A model generated the notes under the pieces. That model made no database searches and was not told where the DNA came from. It saw only the letters and a list, made by a program, of their open reading frames with translations. A program made the translations under genes and the position numbers. Below, in pieces: positions 45,415 to 56,391 of a DNA stretch of 64,000 nt (within the stretch, counting starts at the first letter, position 1; the number at the start of each line of letters is the position of its first letter). Source of the DNA: Yimella lutea (GTDB lineage Bacteria; Actinomycetota; Actinomycetes; Actinomycetales; Dermatophilaceae); contig NZ_VFMO01000001.1 in the NCBI RefSeq assembly GCF_006715095.1, positions 2,976,001-3,040,000 of the forward strand, in the 5' to 3' direction.

Positions 45415-45960
45415 TCAGCCGATCCGCCGGATGACCGCGATCGCCGCCCATGGCAGAACCCGGCGGCCGGTCACCGCGCCGCCTCGGCGCACCGCATCCG
45501 CTGGGTGCAGCACCACCTCGACGTGGTCACTTCCGACGAAGTCGATCGTGCCCACCCACACCGATCCGGCCGTGTCGTGGACAGCCACCGCTGAACGGTC
45601 TCGGGAGATTCCGCGCAGGGCGACACCGAGCCCGAACCGACGGGTCACCGAAGGCGCCTGATCACTGCGGCGGCCCAGTCCGCCGATGCTGACGATCGCC
45701 GTCGCCGGAACGATCGCACTCGAACGGCCCGGCTCCTCGACGACCACCCAGTCGCGGCCCAGGTCGGTGAGTTCTCCCTCGACCGGACCGGCCACCGTCG
45801 ACAGGACGATCTTCGTGCCGACCCCCGCTGCCACCCGGTCGAACCACGAGACCTGAGCCCGCTCATGGCGGGTGCGATCGGGTACCTGGGCCAGTACTTC
45901 CTGGCGTTCGCGCTGCGCGAACTGTGCTTCGAGGTCATCGAACAAGTGGTCCCACCGCAT
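45415..45960 (-). CDS. conserved hypothetical protein with paired beta domains
   Basis: A 181-aa protein beginning MRWDHLFDDLEAQ, with a charged helical start and then two consecutive short beta-rich parts (TKIVLSTVAGPVEGELTDLG and AVAVHDTAGSVWVGTIDFVG) that look like small Sm/SH3-type barrels. No function is known to me. ATG 45960 is preferred: TACTCT on the minus strand lies 6 bases before it, and the 11-residue extension from 45993 lies in the promoter. Confidence 0.75.
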   Translation of the reverse strand: MRWDHLFDDLEAQFAQRERQEVLAQVPDRTRHERAQVSWFDRVAAGVGTKIVLSTVAGPVEGELTDLGRDWVVVEEPGRSSAIVPATAIVSIGGLGRRSDQAPSVTRRFGLGVALRGISRDRSAVAVHDTAGSVWVGTIDFVGSDHVEVVLHPADAVRRGGAVTGRRVLPWAAIAVIRRIG

Positions 45961-46045
45961 GCCGGGAGAGTACCCGCGCAGAACTTTACTCACTTCTTAC
46001 TTTTGCAGACTGTTGATGACGTTTTACTACGTTTACTGTCATCTC
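45961..46045. promoter_or_regulatory. AT-rich divergent promoter with TTTACT repeats
   Basis: TACTCT (minus strand, 45967-45972) and TACTGT (plus, 46034-46039) are leaderless-type -10 hexamers, each 6 bases from its ATG. Between them TTTACT occurs three times, plus CTTACTT, in the same orientation, in a stretch unusually rich in A and T for this genome. Confidence 0.55.
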
Positions 46046-46795
46046 ATGATCGATGAGTCCACCCGCAGGAGAGCACGAGCTCTCGCACTCCTGCTCGCCG
46101 CTGTCGCAGCTTCCGCGTCGTCCTGGTGCGTGCTGACACTCCTGAAGCAGGGTCGCGAACCGTTCGTGTCCTTCGATTCCCTGTGGTCGACCGCGCTGTT
46201 GACCGCGCTGGCCATCACGTGCGCGTGGGCAGGCGCCGTCGCGCTCGTGGCGCGGACCGAGATCGCCCGTCCGCGGATGCGCGTCGACGGCGCCACCCGC
46301 CTCGTTGCCACGGCGCTCATCGCGATCGCCGGCTGGACGGTGTCCTTCTCAGGAGTACCGGCGTCGGCATCACCGATGGGCCCGGACGCAGTGGCCACGG
46401 CACCGGCAACTGCGTTGTCCACGAACGGTTCTCCTTTTCCGACCCCCGACTTCCGGACGGCTCCGAGTGCAATGTCCGACGACCCGGCACCGGACCCCGG
46501 GTGGCTGCCGACCGCACCGAAGGCGGTCGACCCGGCCGACCGGAGCGCGCTCGTAATGCCCGGTGCCGCGAACGATCACTCGGTCGTCGTGCACCGGGGC
46601 GACACACTCTGGGCGATCGTCGGACGAGCTCTCGGCCCTGACGCGTCCGCCGCGCAGATCGCGCGGGCTGTTCCTGCCTGGCACGAGGCCAACCGAACGG
46701 TCATCGGCGACAACCCGGACCTACTGCTCGCGGGCCAGATCCTTCACCCGCCCACTGATACCGATTTCACTGCCAGACAAGGGAGTTCCCGATGA
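46046..46795 (+). CDS. LysM domain membrane protein
   Basis: A 249-aa protein. Three hydrophobic segments (about 11-30, 45-68 and 85-102) anchor it in the membrane, followed by a Pro/Ala/Asp-rich linker. A C-terminal LysM motif runs from about residue 180: SVVVHRGDTLWAIVGRALG to NPDLLLAGQILHPP. LysM binds peptidoglycan, so the C-terminus should face the wall. It overlaps the Rv3235-family gene by four bases (ATGA), so both are made together. Confidence 0.85.
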   Translation: MIDESTRRRARALALLLAAVAASASSWCVLTLLKQGREPFVSFDSLWSTALLTALAITCAWAGAVALVARTEIARPRMRVDGATRLVATALIAIAGWTVSFSGVPASASPMGPDAVATAPATALSTNGSPFPTPDFRTAPSAMSDDPAPDPGWLPTAPKAVDPADRSALVMPGAANDHSVVVHRGDTLWAIVGRALGPDASAAQIARAVPAWHEANRTVIGDNPDLLLAGQILHPPTDTDFTARQGSSR

Positions 46796-47301
46796 GCGCC
46801 GCACCCGTCCACGTACCCACGCCGGTCCACTCCCGTCCGGCGCCGAGCCTGCTGCCGGCTGCTCGACCGCGCCGCCATCTGCAGTCGGTCTCGTTGGACC
46901 AGTCATCGCTCGCCGTCGATTTCCGGTCGGGACGGCACGACGTCGAGTTCGGTCCGCAGCACTCCAGTACCAGTGACCTGCCCGACCCGACGGCGTGGGG
47001 TACGCGGCTGGTGCACGGCCTGCTCGAGGTGATGAGCGGGGTCCGTCCACCGTCGCAGATCGAGCGCTGTCTGACTCTCGAACTGCGCGAACGGGTCCGC
47101 CGTGCGTACGCGACCGCGGTTCGTCGCGGCGCACGACCGGGACGCCCTAGTCGCGTACTACGCGTGCGCGTGTGTGATGCCGTTGACGGAATCGCCGAGG
47201 TGAGTGCGGTCGTCTACGACCGCGGTCGTGTCCGCGCTGTCGCGATGCGGCTCAGCGGATGCGACGGACGCTGGTTGCTCACCGAGCTCGAAATGGGTTG
47301 A
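46792..47301 (+). CDS. Rv3235 family protein (DUF6459)
   Basis: A 169-aa protein. A Pro/Arg-rich first 60 residues leads to the conserved domain: VHGLLEVMSGVRPPSQIERC followed by VRVCDAVDGIAEVSAVV and RVRAVAMRLSG..WLLTELEMG. The family is found in actinobacteria next to secA, as here and in M. tuberculosis (Rv3235 near Rv3240c), and has no known function. Coupled to the LysM gene, so a cell-wall or export-related job is a fair guess. Confidence 0.85.
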   Translation: MSAAPVHVPTPVHSRPAPSLLPAARPRRHLQSVSLDQSSLAVDFRSGRHDVEFGPQHSSTSDLPDPTAWGTRLVHGLLEVMSGVRPPSQIERCLTLELRERVRRAYATAVRRGARPGRPSRVLRVRVCDAVDGIAEVSAVVYDRGRVRAVAMRLSGCDGRWLLTELEMG

Positions 47302-47316
47302 CGTGCAACGAAAGAC

Positions 47317-47348
47317 GAAGGCGGCCGACCAGAGGGACGGCCGCCTTC
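47317..47348. terminator. bidirectional terminator Rv3235 family / secA
   Basis: GAAGGCGGCCG and CGGCCGCCTTC, perfect 11-bp stem with a 10-base loop, between convergent genes. Confidence 0.85.
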
Positions 47349-47358
47349 ATCGTGCAGG

Positions 47359-50088
<2,730 letters not shown>

Positions 50089-50230
50089 TGTTGCTCCTCG
50101 TTCGTGTACAGACCCACCAAGACTAATGGGCGACACAATGACGATTCGGTGGCGTCCGATCCTCGCCTGTTGCACCAACGGGCGAAGTTAATCGGAGGAT
50201 CCCATCGCCGCGTTCTGATTGGCTCGTTAC

Positions 50231-52507
50231 ATGGTCAATTTCCCGGCGGACGTCCCGACGCTCTCCGACGACGTCGTGACGCTGCGAGCGCACCACCCCG
50301 GCGACGCCGACCGGATCATCGAATTCGCGAACGACGAGCGCTCGCGGCGGTTCATCCCGCTCCCCGATCCCTACGGACCGCAGCAGGCGCAGGAGTTCCT
50401 CGACTCGGTCGCGATCAACTGGGCTGCCGATCCGGTGCACCCGGTGTGGGCGATCGAGGTGGACGGGCAGTTCGCCGGCGGGATCAACCTGCACCCTCGG
50501 GGCTCGCGGACGTGGGAGGTCGGTTACTCGATGCACCCTGAACTGCGCGGGCGCGGGGTGATGACCCGCGCCGTCCGGTTGGTGGTCGATCACGCGTTCG
50601 GCGATCTGGACGCGTTGGCCGTCACCTGGCGCTGCGGCGCCGGCAACTTCGCGTCCTGGCGCGCGGTCTGGGCGGCGGGTTTCGCCTTCGACGGCGTCTG
50701 GCGCCGCATGCACCGTGGGTCGTTCGGTGACTCGGACAACCTCTGGTTGGGCTCGCTCACTCGCGCCGAATGGGGGTTGTCGCTCGGGCGGGAGCACCGT
50801 GCAGCACATCCGTGGTGGGAGGCGAAGCTGCTGCGCGGCGAGCGCGTGGTGCTGCGTCCGTACCGGGATCACGAGGGGTTGTCGGACGGCCCGGACGAGA
50901 TCGCGCAGCGCTTCAACGCCGACATGCAGCCGCGAGCCGGCGACTTTCCGCGATGGCTGCGAGACCGGCGTCGGCGGATGGCGATCGGCGACGGTGTCTT
51001 CTGGTGCATCGCCGATGCAGCGACCGATGAACTCCTCGGCCACATCCAGGTCACCCGCCTCGACGTCGACTTCATCCGCGGCACGGGGTGGGTCGGCTAT
51101 TGGCTGCTCCCGTCGGCTCGAGGACGCGGAGTGCTGGCCGAGGCTCTCGACCTGCTCATCCCGCATGCCTTCGCCGATCGGACGGATTCTGCCGGCGTCG
51201 ACGGTGGGTTGGGTCTGCACCGTCTGTACGCCGGCACGGACGAGGACCACCGTGCCTCGCAGCGTGCGCTGCGACGGGCCGGCTTCACCGAGTGCGCCAC
51301 CGAGCGGGCTGCGCTGGCCCACGACGACCGACCGCATTCCGGCGCGATCAGCTTCGAACTCCTGGCGTCCGACGATCGCGCGACCGGGCGCATTGCACCG
51401 TTCTCGATCCCCACGCTTCGCACCGAGCGGTTCGTGCTGCGTGAGTGGACGTACGCCGACACTCCGCGTCCGGAGCATGTCACCGACCCCGACGCCCGGC
51501 GATTCATGGCGAATGAACTTCCGACCGAGCAGACCTTCCCCGACTTCATGCGTCGCCACCGTCTCGGGCTGGACCGGCGCACGTCGCTCAACTGGTGCAT
51601 TGAGGACGCCAACAGCGGCGAACCGCTCGGCAACGTCGGGTTGTTCGACATCGGAGCGGGCACCACCGGCAACGCCGAGGTCGGTTACTGGCTGTGGCAG
51701 AGCGCGCGTGGACGACGGGTCATCGCGCAGGTACTACCTGCCGTCCTCGACCACGGCTTCGACGAACTGGGTCTCACCCGCATCCATGCCGCCACCGACT
51801 TGGACAACATCGCCTCGCAGAAGATCCTGCTGACGGCGGGCTTTCGTCAGTGGGGCGCCGATCATCAGGCCTACACGAACGCGGACGGGTCGGTGACCGA
51901 CGGCGCGTACTTCGAACTGCTTGCCACCGAGCGCCATCGCACGGTCGACGAGCGCCTGCCGCACCCGGTCCGAACCGATGATGTGCGGCTGCGTCCGCTG
52001 CAGCCGTCCGATCTCGACCGCGCGCACGAGGCGTCCGTCGATCCGTCCTGGGTGCTGTGGCTGGACGGGTCCGCCGACCGCACCCTGCAGCAGACGCGCG
52101 AGTGGCTCAGCCGAGAACGTCAGGTCACCGCCGACCGGCAGCGGTGGGCGATCTGCGCACCGGACGGCGATGAGTTCCTCGGCTGTGTCACGGTCCAGAA
52201 CATCGATCAGCGCACCCGGTCGGGCGAGCTCGGTTACTGGGTGCACCCGGACGCGCGCGGTCGCGGCCTGGCCGTCGCAGCGGTGAATGCTGCTGCAAGA
52301 TATGCCTATTCACCCGAAGGTCTCGCGCTGAGACGGCTCTCGATCAATGTGGCCGAAGGTAACGAACCGTCGATCGCAGTGGCGCGGCGGACGGGCTTCC
52401 GGCAGACCGGACGAGACAGCCTGACCGAGCCGCTGGGCGACGGCCGCGTCGTCGACCGCCTGCGCTTCGAACGCCTGGCCCTGACTGACCGAGTGGCCGG
52501 GCTATGA
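50231..52507 (+). CDS. protein with four tandem GNAT acetyltransferase domains
   Basis: A 758-aa protein built from four N-acetyltransferase-like domains at about 1-195, 196-390, 391-575 and 576-758. Each has the family pattern of a start like VTLRAHHPGDAD, a GYW/GYS strand and a pyrophosphate loop: LRGRGVMTRAV, ARGRGVLAEAL, ARGRRVIAQVL and ARGRGLAVAAV. The third loop (RGRR) is off-consensus, so that domain may not bind acetyl-CoA. They resemble RimJ/RimL-type enzymes; substrates are unknown. ATG 50231 is used; a TTG at 50219 would add four residues. Divergent from secA. Confidence 0.85.
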   Translation: MVNFPADVPTLSDDVVTLRAHHPGDADRIIEFANDERSRRFIPLPDPYGPQQAQEFLDSVAINWAADPVHPVWAIEVDGQFAGGINLHPRGSRTWEVGYSMHPELRGRGVMTRAVRLVVDHAFGDLDALAVTWRCGAGNFASWRAVWAAGFAFDGVWRRMHRGSFGDSDNLWLGSLTRAEWGLSLGREHRAAHPWWEAKLLRGERVVLRPYRDHEGLSDGPDEIAQRFNADMQPRAGDFPRWLRDRRRRMAIGDGVFWCIADAATDELLGHIQVTRLDVDFIRGTGWVGYWLLPSARGRGVLAEALDLLIPHAFADRTDSAGVDGGLGLHRLYAGTDEDHRASQRALRRAGFTECATERAALAHDDRPHSGAISFELLASDDRATGRIAPFSIPTLRTERFVLREWTYADTPRPEHVTDPDARRFMANELPTEQTFPDFMRRHRLGLDRRTSLNWCIEDANSGEPLGNVGLFDIGAGTTGNAEVGYWLWQSARGRRVIAQVLPAVLDHGFDELGLTRIHAATDLDNIASQKILLTAGFRQWGADHQAYTNADGSVTDGAYFELLATERHRTVDERLPHPVRTDDVRLRPLQPSDLDRAHEASVDPSWVLWLDGSADRTLQQTREWLSRERQVTADRQRWAICAPDGDEFLGCVTVQNIDQRTRSGELGYWVHPDARGRGLAVAAVNAAARYAYSPEGLALRRLSINVAEGNEPSIAVARRTGFRQTGRDSLTEPLGDGRVVDRLRFERLALTDRVAGL

Positions 52508-52566
52508 ACAAGCGGCCGGGCTATAGGGCGGCCACCGGTTCATAGCCCGGCCACTCGGTGAGTCAG
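52481..52566. terminator. 29-bp inverted repeat over both stop codons
   Basis: The arms 52481-52509 and 52538-52566 are complementary over 29 bases with one mismatch. The left arm contains the last codons and stop of the GNAT gene, the right arm the stop of the eamA gene. A third partial copy GCGGCCGGGCTATA lies in the loop at 52512-52525. It should fold in both transcripts. Confidence 0.85.
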
Positions 52567-53534
52567 ACGGGGTCGGGGATGGTGGGCTCGAGTTCGGGGA
52601 CGGGCTCGCCGAGCTTGACCAGCACCACACCACCGAGGATCAGAATGCCGCCTGCCAACTGGAGGAGCCCGGGCTGCTGGCCGAGCAGGATCGCACCGAA
52701 CATCAGCGAGAACAGCACCTCCATCAACGCGAAGAACGAGGCCACCCGGGAGCCCAGCGCCCGGGCAGCAGCGATACCGGTCGCATACGCGAGCGCAGCA
52801 GTCACCAGGCCGAGCACGAGCAGCACGATCCACCACGGGACGTCGCCGACGCTGAAGTCGACGGTGCCGGTCGCCGTTGCGTAAGGCACGACTCCGGTCG
52901 CGCAGGCGAGGCCCATCGCGAGAGCACCGACCCACAGCCCGGCACCAGCCAGAACCAGCGGCGGCAGGTGCGTCTCCTGAGCAGACAGGATGAAGTAGAC
53001 CGCCGCACCACACGTCGCCAGCAACGCCCAGGTCATCCCTGCCACGTCGACGCTCGCGCCCGACAGCAGGTCGAGAACCAGCCCGAGCCCGACGATCGCG
53101 ACCACCGCCCCCACAACGGTTGTGCGGGAGGGACGCTGACCGTGCCGCACCCACAGGAACGCCACCACCGCGATCGGCGCGGCGTACTCGACCAGCAATG
53201 CCATTGCGACCGGCATGGTCTGCACCGCATTGAAGTAGAACAACTGCGTGCCGGCGACCGCGACCAAGCCGTAGGCGACGACAAGTCGAGCGTCCTGGCG
53301 CAGCAGATGCCACCGTCCACGAAGGGCGAGCGCGGTCGGGATGCTGAGTGCCAGCGAAGCGACCAGGATCCGGTAGAACACGGCGGCACCGGGTGTCCAG
53401 CCGAGCTCGATGAGGCCGCGTCCGAGCGCTCCCGAACCACCGAACGACAGCGCCGACAGGAGGGCGAACATCAACCCACGCGAGTTCTTCACGGTTGGGG
53501 CGACGTGCGTGTCGTCATGAGTCAAGGTGGTCAT
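52563..53534 (-). CDS. EamA (DMT) family exporter
   Basis: A 323-aa inner-membrane protein with ten hydrophobic segments in two EamA repeats (about 20-150 and 165-300), typical of drug/metabolite transporters such as RhaT or YdcZ relatives. The first repeat contains ALSFGGSGALGRGLIELGWT and the second the usual ALMEVLFSLMFGAILLGQQP end. Substrate is unknown. The ATG is 8 bases from TACTGT on the minus strand, so the message is probably leaderless. Divergent from a CGNR regulator with only 39 bp between the starts. Confidence 0.9.
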   Translation of the reverse strand: MTTLTHDDTHVAPTVKNSRGLMFALLSALSFGGSGALGRGLIELGWTPGAAVFYRILVASLALSIPTALALRGRWHLLRQDARLVVAYGLVAVAGTQLFYFNAVQTMPVAMALLVEYAAPIAVVAFLWVRHGQRPSRTTVVGAVVAIVGLGLVLDLLSGASVDVAGMTWALLATCGAAVYFILSAQETHLPPLVLAGAGLWVGALAMGLACATGVVPYATATGTVDFSVGDVPWWIVLLVLGLVTAALAYATGIAAARALGSRVASFFALMEVLFSLMFGAILLGQQPGLLQLAGGILILGGVVLVKLGEPVPELEPTIPDPV

Positions 53535-53573
53535 GACTCATGACAGTAGGACGGCGGGATGTAAGGTGTCAAC
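53514..53573. promoter_or_regulatory. operator/promoter between eamA and CGNR gene
   Basis: GTCATGAGTCA (53514-53524) and TGACTCATGAC (53534-53544) are a perfect 11-bp inverted repeat covering the eamA start. -10-like hexamers are TACTGT for eamA (plus strand 53543-53548) and TAAGGT (53562-53567), 6 bases before ATG 53574. CTCATGAC recurs at about 53584. Confidence 0.65.
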
Positions 53574-54113
53574 ATGCGCTTTGCTCATGACACCGAGCCT
53601 GCCCTGCGTGCCGCCGTACGCTTGGTCAATTCGGCATCGGAGCCGGATACCATGACTGAACTCGAACAACTGCACGAGTTCTACCGCAGCGAGGGGTACA
53701 CCGGACAGGCCCCACGAACGCGGGCAGACCTGGATGCCGTCCGCGCGCTGCGTCCGCGATTACGCGCGATCCTCACCGCCGATCGGGACAGCGCGGCCCA
53801 CCTGGTCAATGACGCGCTCGCGCAGGTGCAGACGCAGCCCCGCCTGGTGCGCCACGACGACCTGGACTGGCACCTGCACGTCGTGGCCGACGACCGCCCC
53901 CTGGATGTGCGCATCCTGGTCGAGACGGCCATGGCGATGATCGACTTCATCCGCGCCGACGAGCTGTCGCGACTGTCCGTGTGTGAGGCGGACGATTGCG
54001 ACGGCGTCGTGCTCGACCTGACCCGCAACCGGTCGAAGATCTTCTGCTCCCCCAGTTGCAGCAACGCCGCGGCCGTTGCCGCCTACCGCGAGCGGCAGCG
54101 ACGGAACGACTGA
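53574..54113 (+). CDS. ABATE/CGNR zinc-finger transcription factor
   Basis: A 179-aa regulator. Residues 1-130 match the stress-induced ABATE-like domain (AAVRLVNSASEP, LDAVRALRPRLRAIL). The C-terminus holds the zinc finger: Cys pair CEADDC, then TRNRSKIFCSPSCSN. The usual CGNR is CSNA here. The final YRERQRRND is basic. These proteins act as repressors or activators of adjacent exporters; eamA is the obvious target. Confidence 0.88.
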   Translation: MRFAHDTEPALRAAVRLVNSASEPDTMTELEQLHEFYRSEGYTGQAPRTRADLDAVRALRPRLRAILTADRDSAAHLVNDALAQVQTQPRLVRHDDLDWHLHVVADDRPLDVRILVETAMAMIDFIRADELSRLSVCEADDCDGVVLDLTRNRSKIFCSPSCSNAAAVAAYRERQRRND

Positions 54114-54120
54114 CCGAGGA

Positions 54121-55341
54121 TCAGTCGGTCGGCATCGCAAGATCGGTGAGCTCGAGCCAGTCGGCCATCGATCGCAGATTGCGCATCAACGCTTTCGCGG
54201 CGGTCGGTGAAGCTTCCGGTTCCCAGGAAATGCGTTGTGCCAGAAGCACGCTCGACTTGCGATCGGCCTTGAGGTCGACGCGGCCGACGAGTTCGCCGCG
54301 GTGCAGGAACGGCAGCACGTAGTAGCCGTGCACCCGATCAGCGGCCGGCGTGTAGATCTCGATGCGGTAATGGAAATCGAACAGGTCGTGCGTGCGTTCG
54401 CGCTGCCAGACCAGCGAATCGAACGGACTCAGCAGAGCCTCGGCTTCGGTCCGCCGCGGACGAGCCGCATCGACGTACAGAAATGCCGGACGCTTCCAAC
54501 CGCGCACCTCGACCGGGCGCAACTCGCCCGTACGCACCAGTTCCGCGATGGCGGGGCGGGCCTGTTCGGTCTTGAGCCGGAAGTAGTCGCGCAGGCACAG
54601 TTCGCTGCCGATGCCGTGGGACCGCGCAGCGATGCGGACGAGTTCGATGAAGGACTCCTGCTCGGCCGGCCTCGCCTCAGGCCCGGCGGCCGCGCGTGCT
54701 GCCGGCGGGAAGGCCGTTTCGATTGCCGCGTACCGACGCTCGAACTGGGTCGTGCGTCCGGCGCTGGTGATCCGGCCCGCCCAGAACAGATGCTCGAGTG
54801 CGTTCTTGACCAAGCTCCAGTTCCAGCCCCACTGATCCTTGCTGCGCGGCACATCGTGCTTGAGGCGAGCCTCCACCTGACGCGCGGTGAGCGGCCCGAA
54901 GCGCAGCACCTCGGTCTCGACCGCAGCAACCACCTCAGGATGCTCGTGGGCCACACTCTGCATCCCACGCCAGGCCTCCGACTCGGCACGCCGCATCCGG
55001 AACGTGAGGTGCGGCCAGGTGGTCGGCGGGATCAAGGATGCCTCGTGAGCCCAGTACTCCACGAGCCGTCGTGGCGCGGTGTCGCGAGCACGATCGAGCA
55101 ATGAGGTGTCGTAGGGCCCGAGACGGGAGAACAGCGGGAGGTACTGACTGCGCGCCAGCACGTTGACGCTGTCGATCTGGATGATGCCGACCCGGTCGAT
55201 CACTCGCTGCACGTGCCTCATCGAAGCCGCGAAAGCTTCCGGGCGTCGGTCGTGAAAACCCTGCGCGGCCAACGCAATTCGTCGCGCCTGCGCTTTGGTG
55301 AGCGTCTCGGTGACAGCCGTGAGGTCTGGTTGGTCGGTCAT
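54121..55341 (-). CDS. winged-helix DNA glycosylase, AlkX/YcaQ-like
   Basis: A 406-aa protein of the HTH_42 family. Family members YcaQ (AlkX) and AlkZ are DNA glycosylases that unhook alkylated bases and interstrand crosslinks. AlkX uses a Gln-x-Asp motif and AlkZ a Gln-x-Gln; here the motif is IIQIDSVNVLARSQ, so the AlkX type is indicated. Other blocks are PLFSRLGPYD, LVEYWAHEASLIP and LLSPFDSLVWQRERT, followed by FHYRIEIYTPA. ATG 55341 is supported by TAGGCT 7 bases upstream on the minus strand. Confidence 0.88.
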   Translation of the reverse strand: MTDQPDLTAVTETLTKAQARRIALAAQGFHDRRPEAFAASMRHVQRVIDRVGIIQIDSVNVLARSQYLPLFSRLGPYDTSLLDRARDTAPRRLVEYWAHEASLIPPTTWPHLTFRMRRAESEAWRGMQSVAHEHPEVVAAVETEVLRFGPLTARQVEARLKHDVPRSKDQWGWNWSLVKNALEHLFWAGRITSAGRTTQFERRYAAIETAFPPAARAAAGPEARPAEQESFIELVRIAARSHGIGSELCLRDYFRLKTEQARPAIAELVRTGELRPVEVRGWKRPAFLYVDAARPRRTEAEALLSPFDSLVWQRERTHDLFDFHYRIEIYTPAADRVHGYYVLPFLHRGELVGRVDLKADRKSSVLLAQRISWEPEASPTAAKALMRNLRSMADWLELTDLAMPTD

Positions 55342-55355
55342 CGGTTCGAGCCTAG
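55342..55355 (-). promoter_or_regulatory. leaderless-type -10 of AlkX-like gene
   Basis: TAGGCT (plus strand 55349-55354) ends 7 bases before the ATG. Confidence 0.5.
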
Positions 55356-55395
55356 ACCGCGTCACCGACAACAACCCGTAGCCCGGTACGCGGGA

Positions 55396-55422
55396 GCGGC
55401 GGACCCGCCAGGGATCCGCCGC
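55396..55422 (-). terminator. hairpin terminator of hpf
   Basis: GCGGCGGACCC, loop GCCA, GGGATCCGCCGC, with one bulged base, about 15 bases after the hpf stop. Confidence 0.8.
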
Positions 55423-55437
55423 CCGTCGCTCGACTTG

Positions 55438-56088
55438 TCAGGCGCTCTGCTCCGTCTGCTCCTGAATGTCCAGGGTGATCATTCCGTACGACCAACCGCG
55501 CCGCCGGTAGACGACGGTGGGCTTGTCGGAGTCGACGTCGTGGAAGAAGAAGAAGTCGTGTCCGACGGCTTCCATGGCGCTGAGCGCGTTGTCGACCGTC
55601 ATCGGAGACGTACTGTGCACCTTCTCGCGCAACTCGACCGGGCAGTCTGCGTCACCGCCGAGCTTCGCGATCGACTCGGGCACCGGTGGCTCCTGCTCGG
55701 CCCCACCCTGTGCGGGCGACAGGTCGAGGTCTGCGAGCGGTGCAGTGGCGTCGTGCACAGACTTGGGTGCCTTGCGTCCGCCGCGATGCACCCTGCGCTT
55801 GTCGTGCTGCCGGCGCAATCGCTCCCCGAGTCGGGTGGTCGCCAGGTCGAGCGCTGCGTAGGTGTCATCGGCACTGGCCTCGGCGCGAATCACGGCCCGC
55901 TTGCCGAAGCAGGTGATCTCCACGCGCTCGGCTTCCTTGGCCTGGCGTGGGTTGGCTTCGTGGGAAACTACGACCTCACAACGGGTGACCCGCGGGTCGA
56001 GCTGGTTGACCTTCGCCAGCTTCTCCTCGATGTGGCGCTGAAAACGCTCGGGCACGGACGTGTGACGTCCGGTGACGGTGATCTCCAT
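55438..56088 (-). CDS. hpf: ribosome hibernation promoting factor, long form
   Basis: A 216-aa ribosome-binding protein. MEITVTGRHTSVPERFQRHI begins the S30AE/RaiA domain (about 1-105), and the C-terminal domain (about 150-216) is the long-HPF dimerisation part with DFFFFHDVDSDKPTVVYRRR and GWSYGMITL. Long HPF makes 100S ribosome dimers in stationary phase. A linker rich in Arg, Pro and Asp joins the two. ATG 56088 has GAGGAGA at good spacing; upstream codons are non-coding. Lies between comF and the AlkX gene as a monocistron. Confidence 0.93.
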   Translation of the reverse strand: MEITVTGRHTSVPERFQRHIEEKLAKVNQLDPRVTRCEVVVSHEANPRQAKEAERVEITCFGKRAVIRAEASADDTYAALDLATTRLGERLRRQHDKRRVHRGGRKAPKSVHDATAPLADLDLSPAQGGAEQEPPVPESIAKLGGDADCPVELREKVHSTSPMTVDNALSAMEAVGHDFFFFHDVDSDKPTVVYRRRGWSYGMITLDIQEQTEQSA

Positions 56089-56391
56089 GGAATCTCCTCG
56101 TGTTCTACAAGAGTGTCGTGCGGACTTCAGCGTCCTGATCTCCTGATGAACCACCTGCCTTTCCGGTGGCGACACAAGGCCGGCTGCGAACTGAGATTTC
56201 GCAAGGCCTCTCCATGACCCAACGCTATGCCACCGCGGGCGCCGCGTCCACAGATCGACGCACCCATCGCGCACCGTCCGCCAGTCGGTCACGACGGTGA
56301 GACAGAGCGCTGCAGTGGGAACCAAACGAACACGAAGAACGATGAGGTCCAACGGTTTTCGCCTGGTCGACCGTCAGCACGGCACGCATCG
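56089..56391. promoter_or_regulatory. 303-bp region upstream of hpf
   Basis: No gene is supported. It holds the hpf ribosome site (GAGGAGA) and a possible -10 TAGAAC on the minus strand shortly before it, plus a weak hairpin CCACC..GGTGG near 56153. A stress-sigma promoter would be expected for hpf but I cannot identify one with confidence. Confidence 0.4.
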
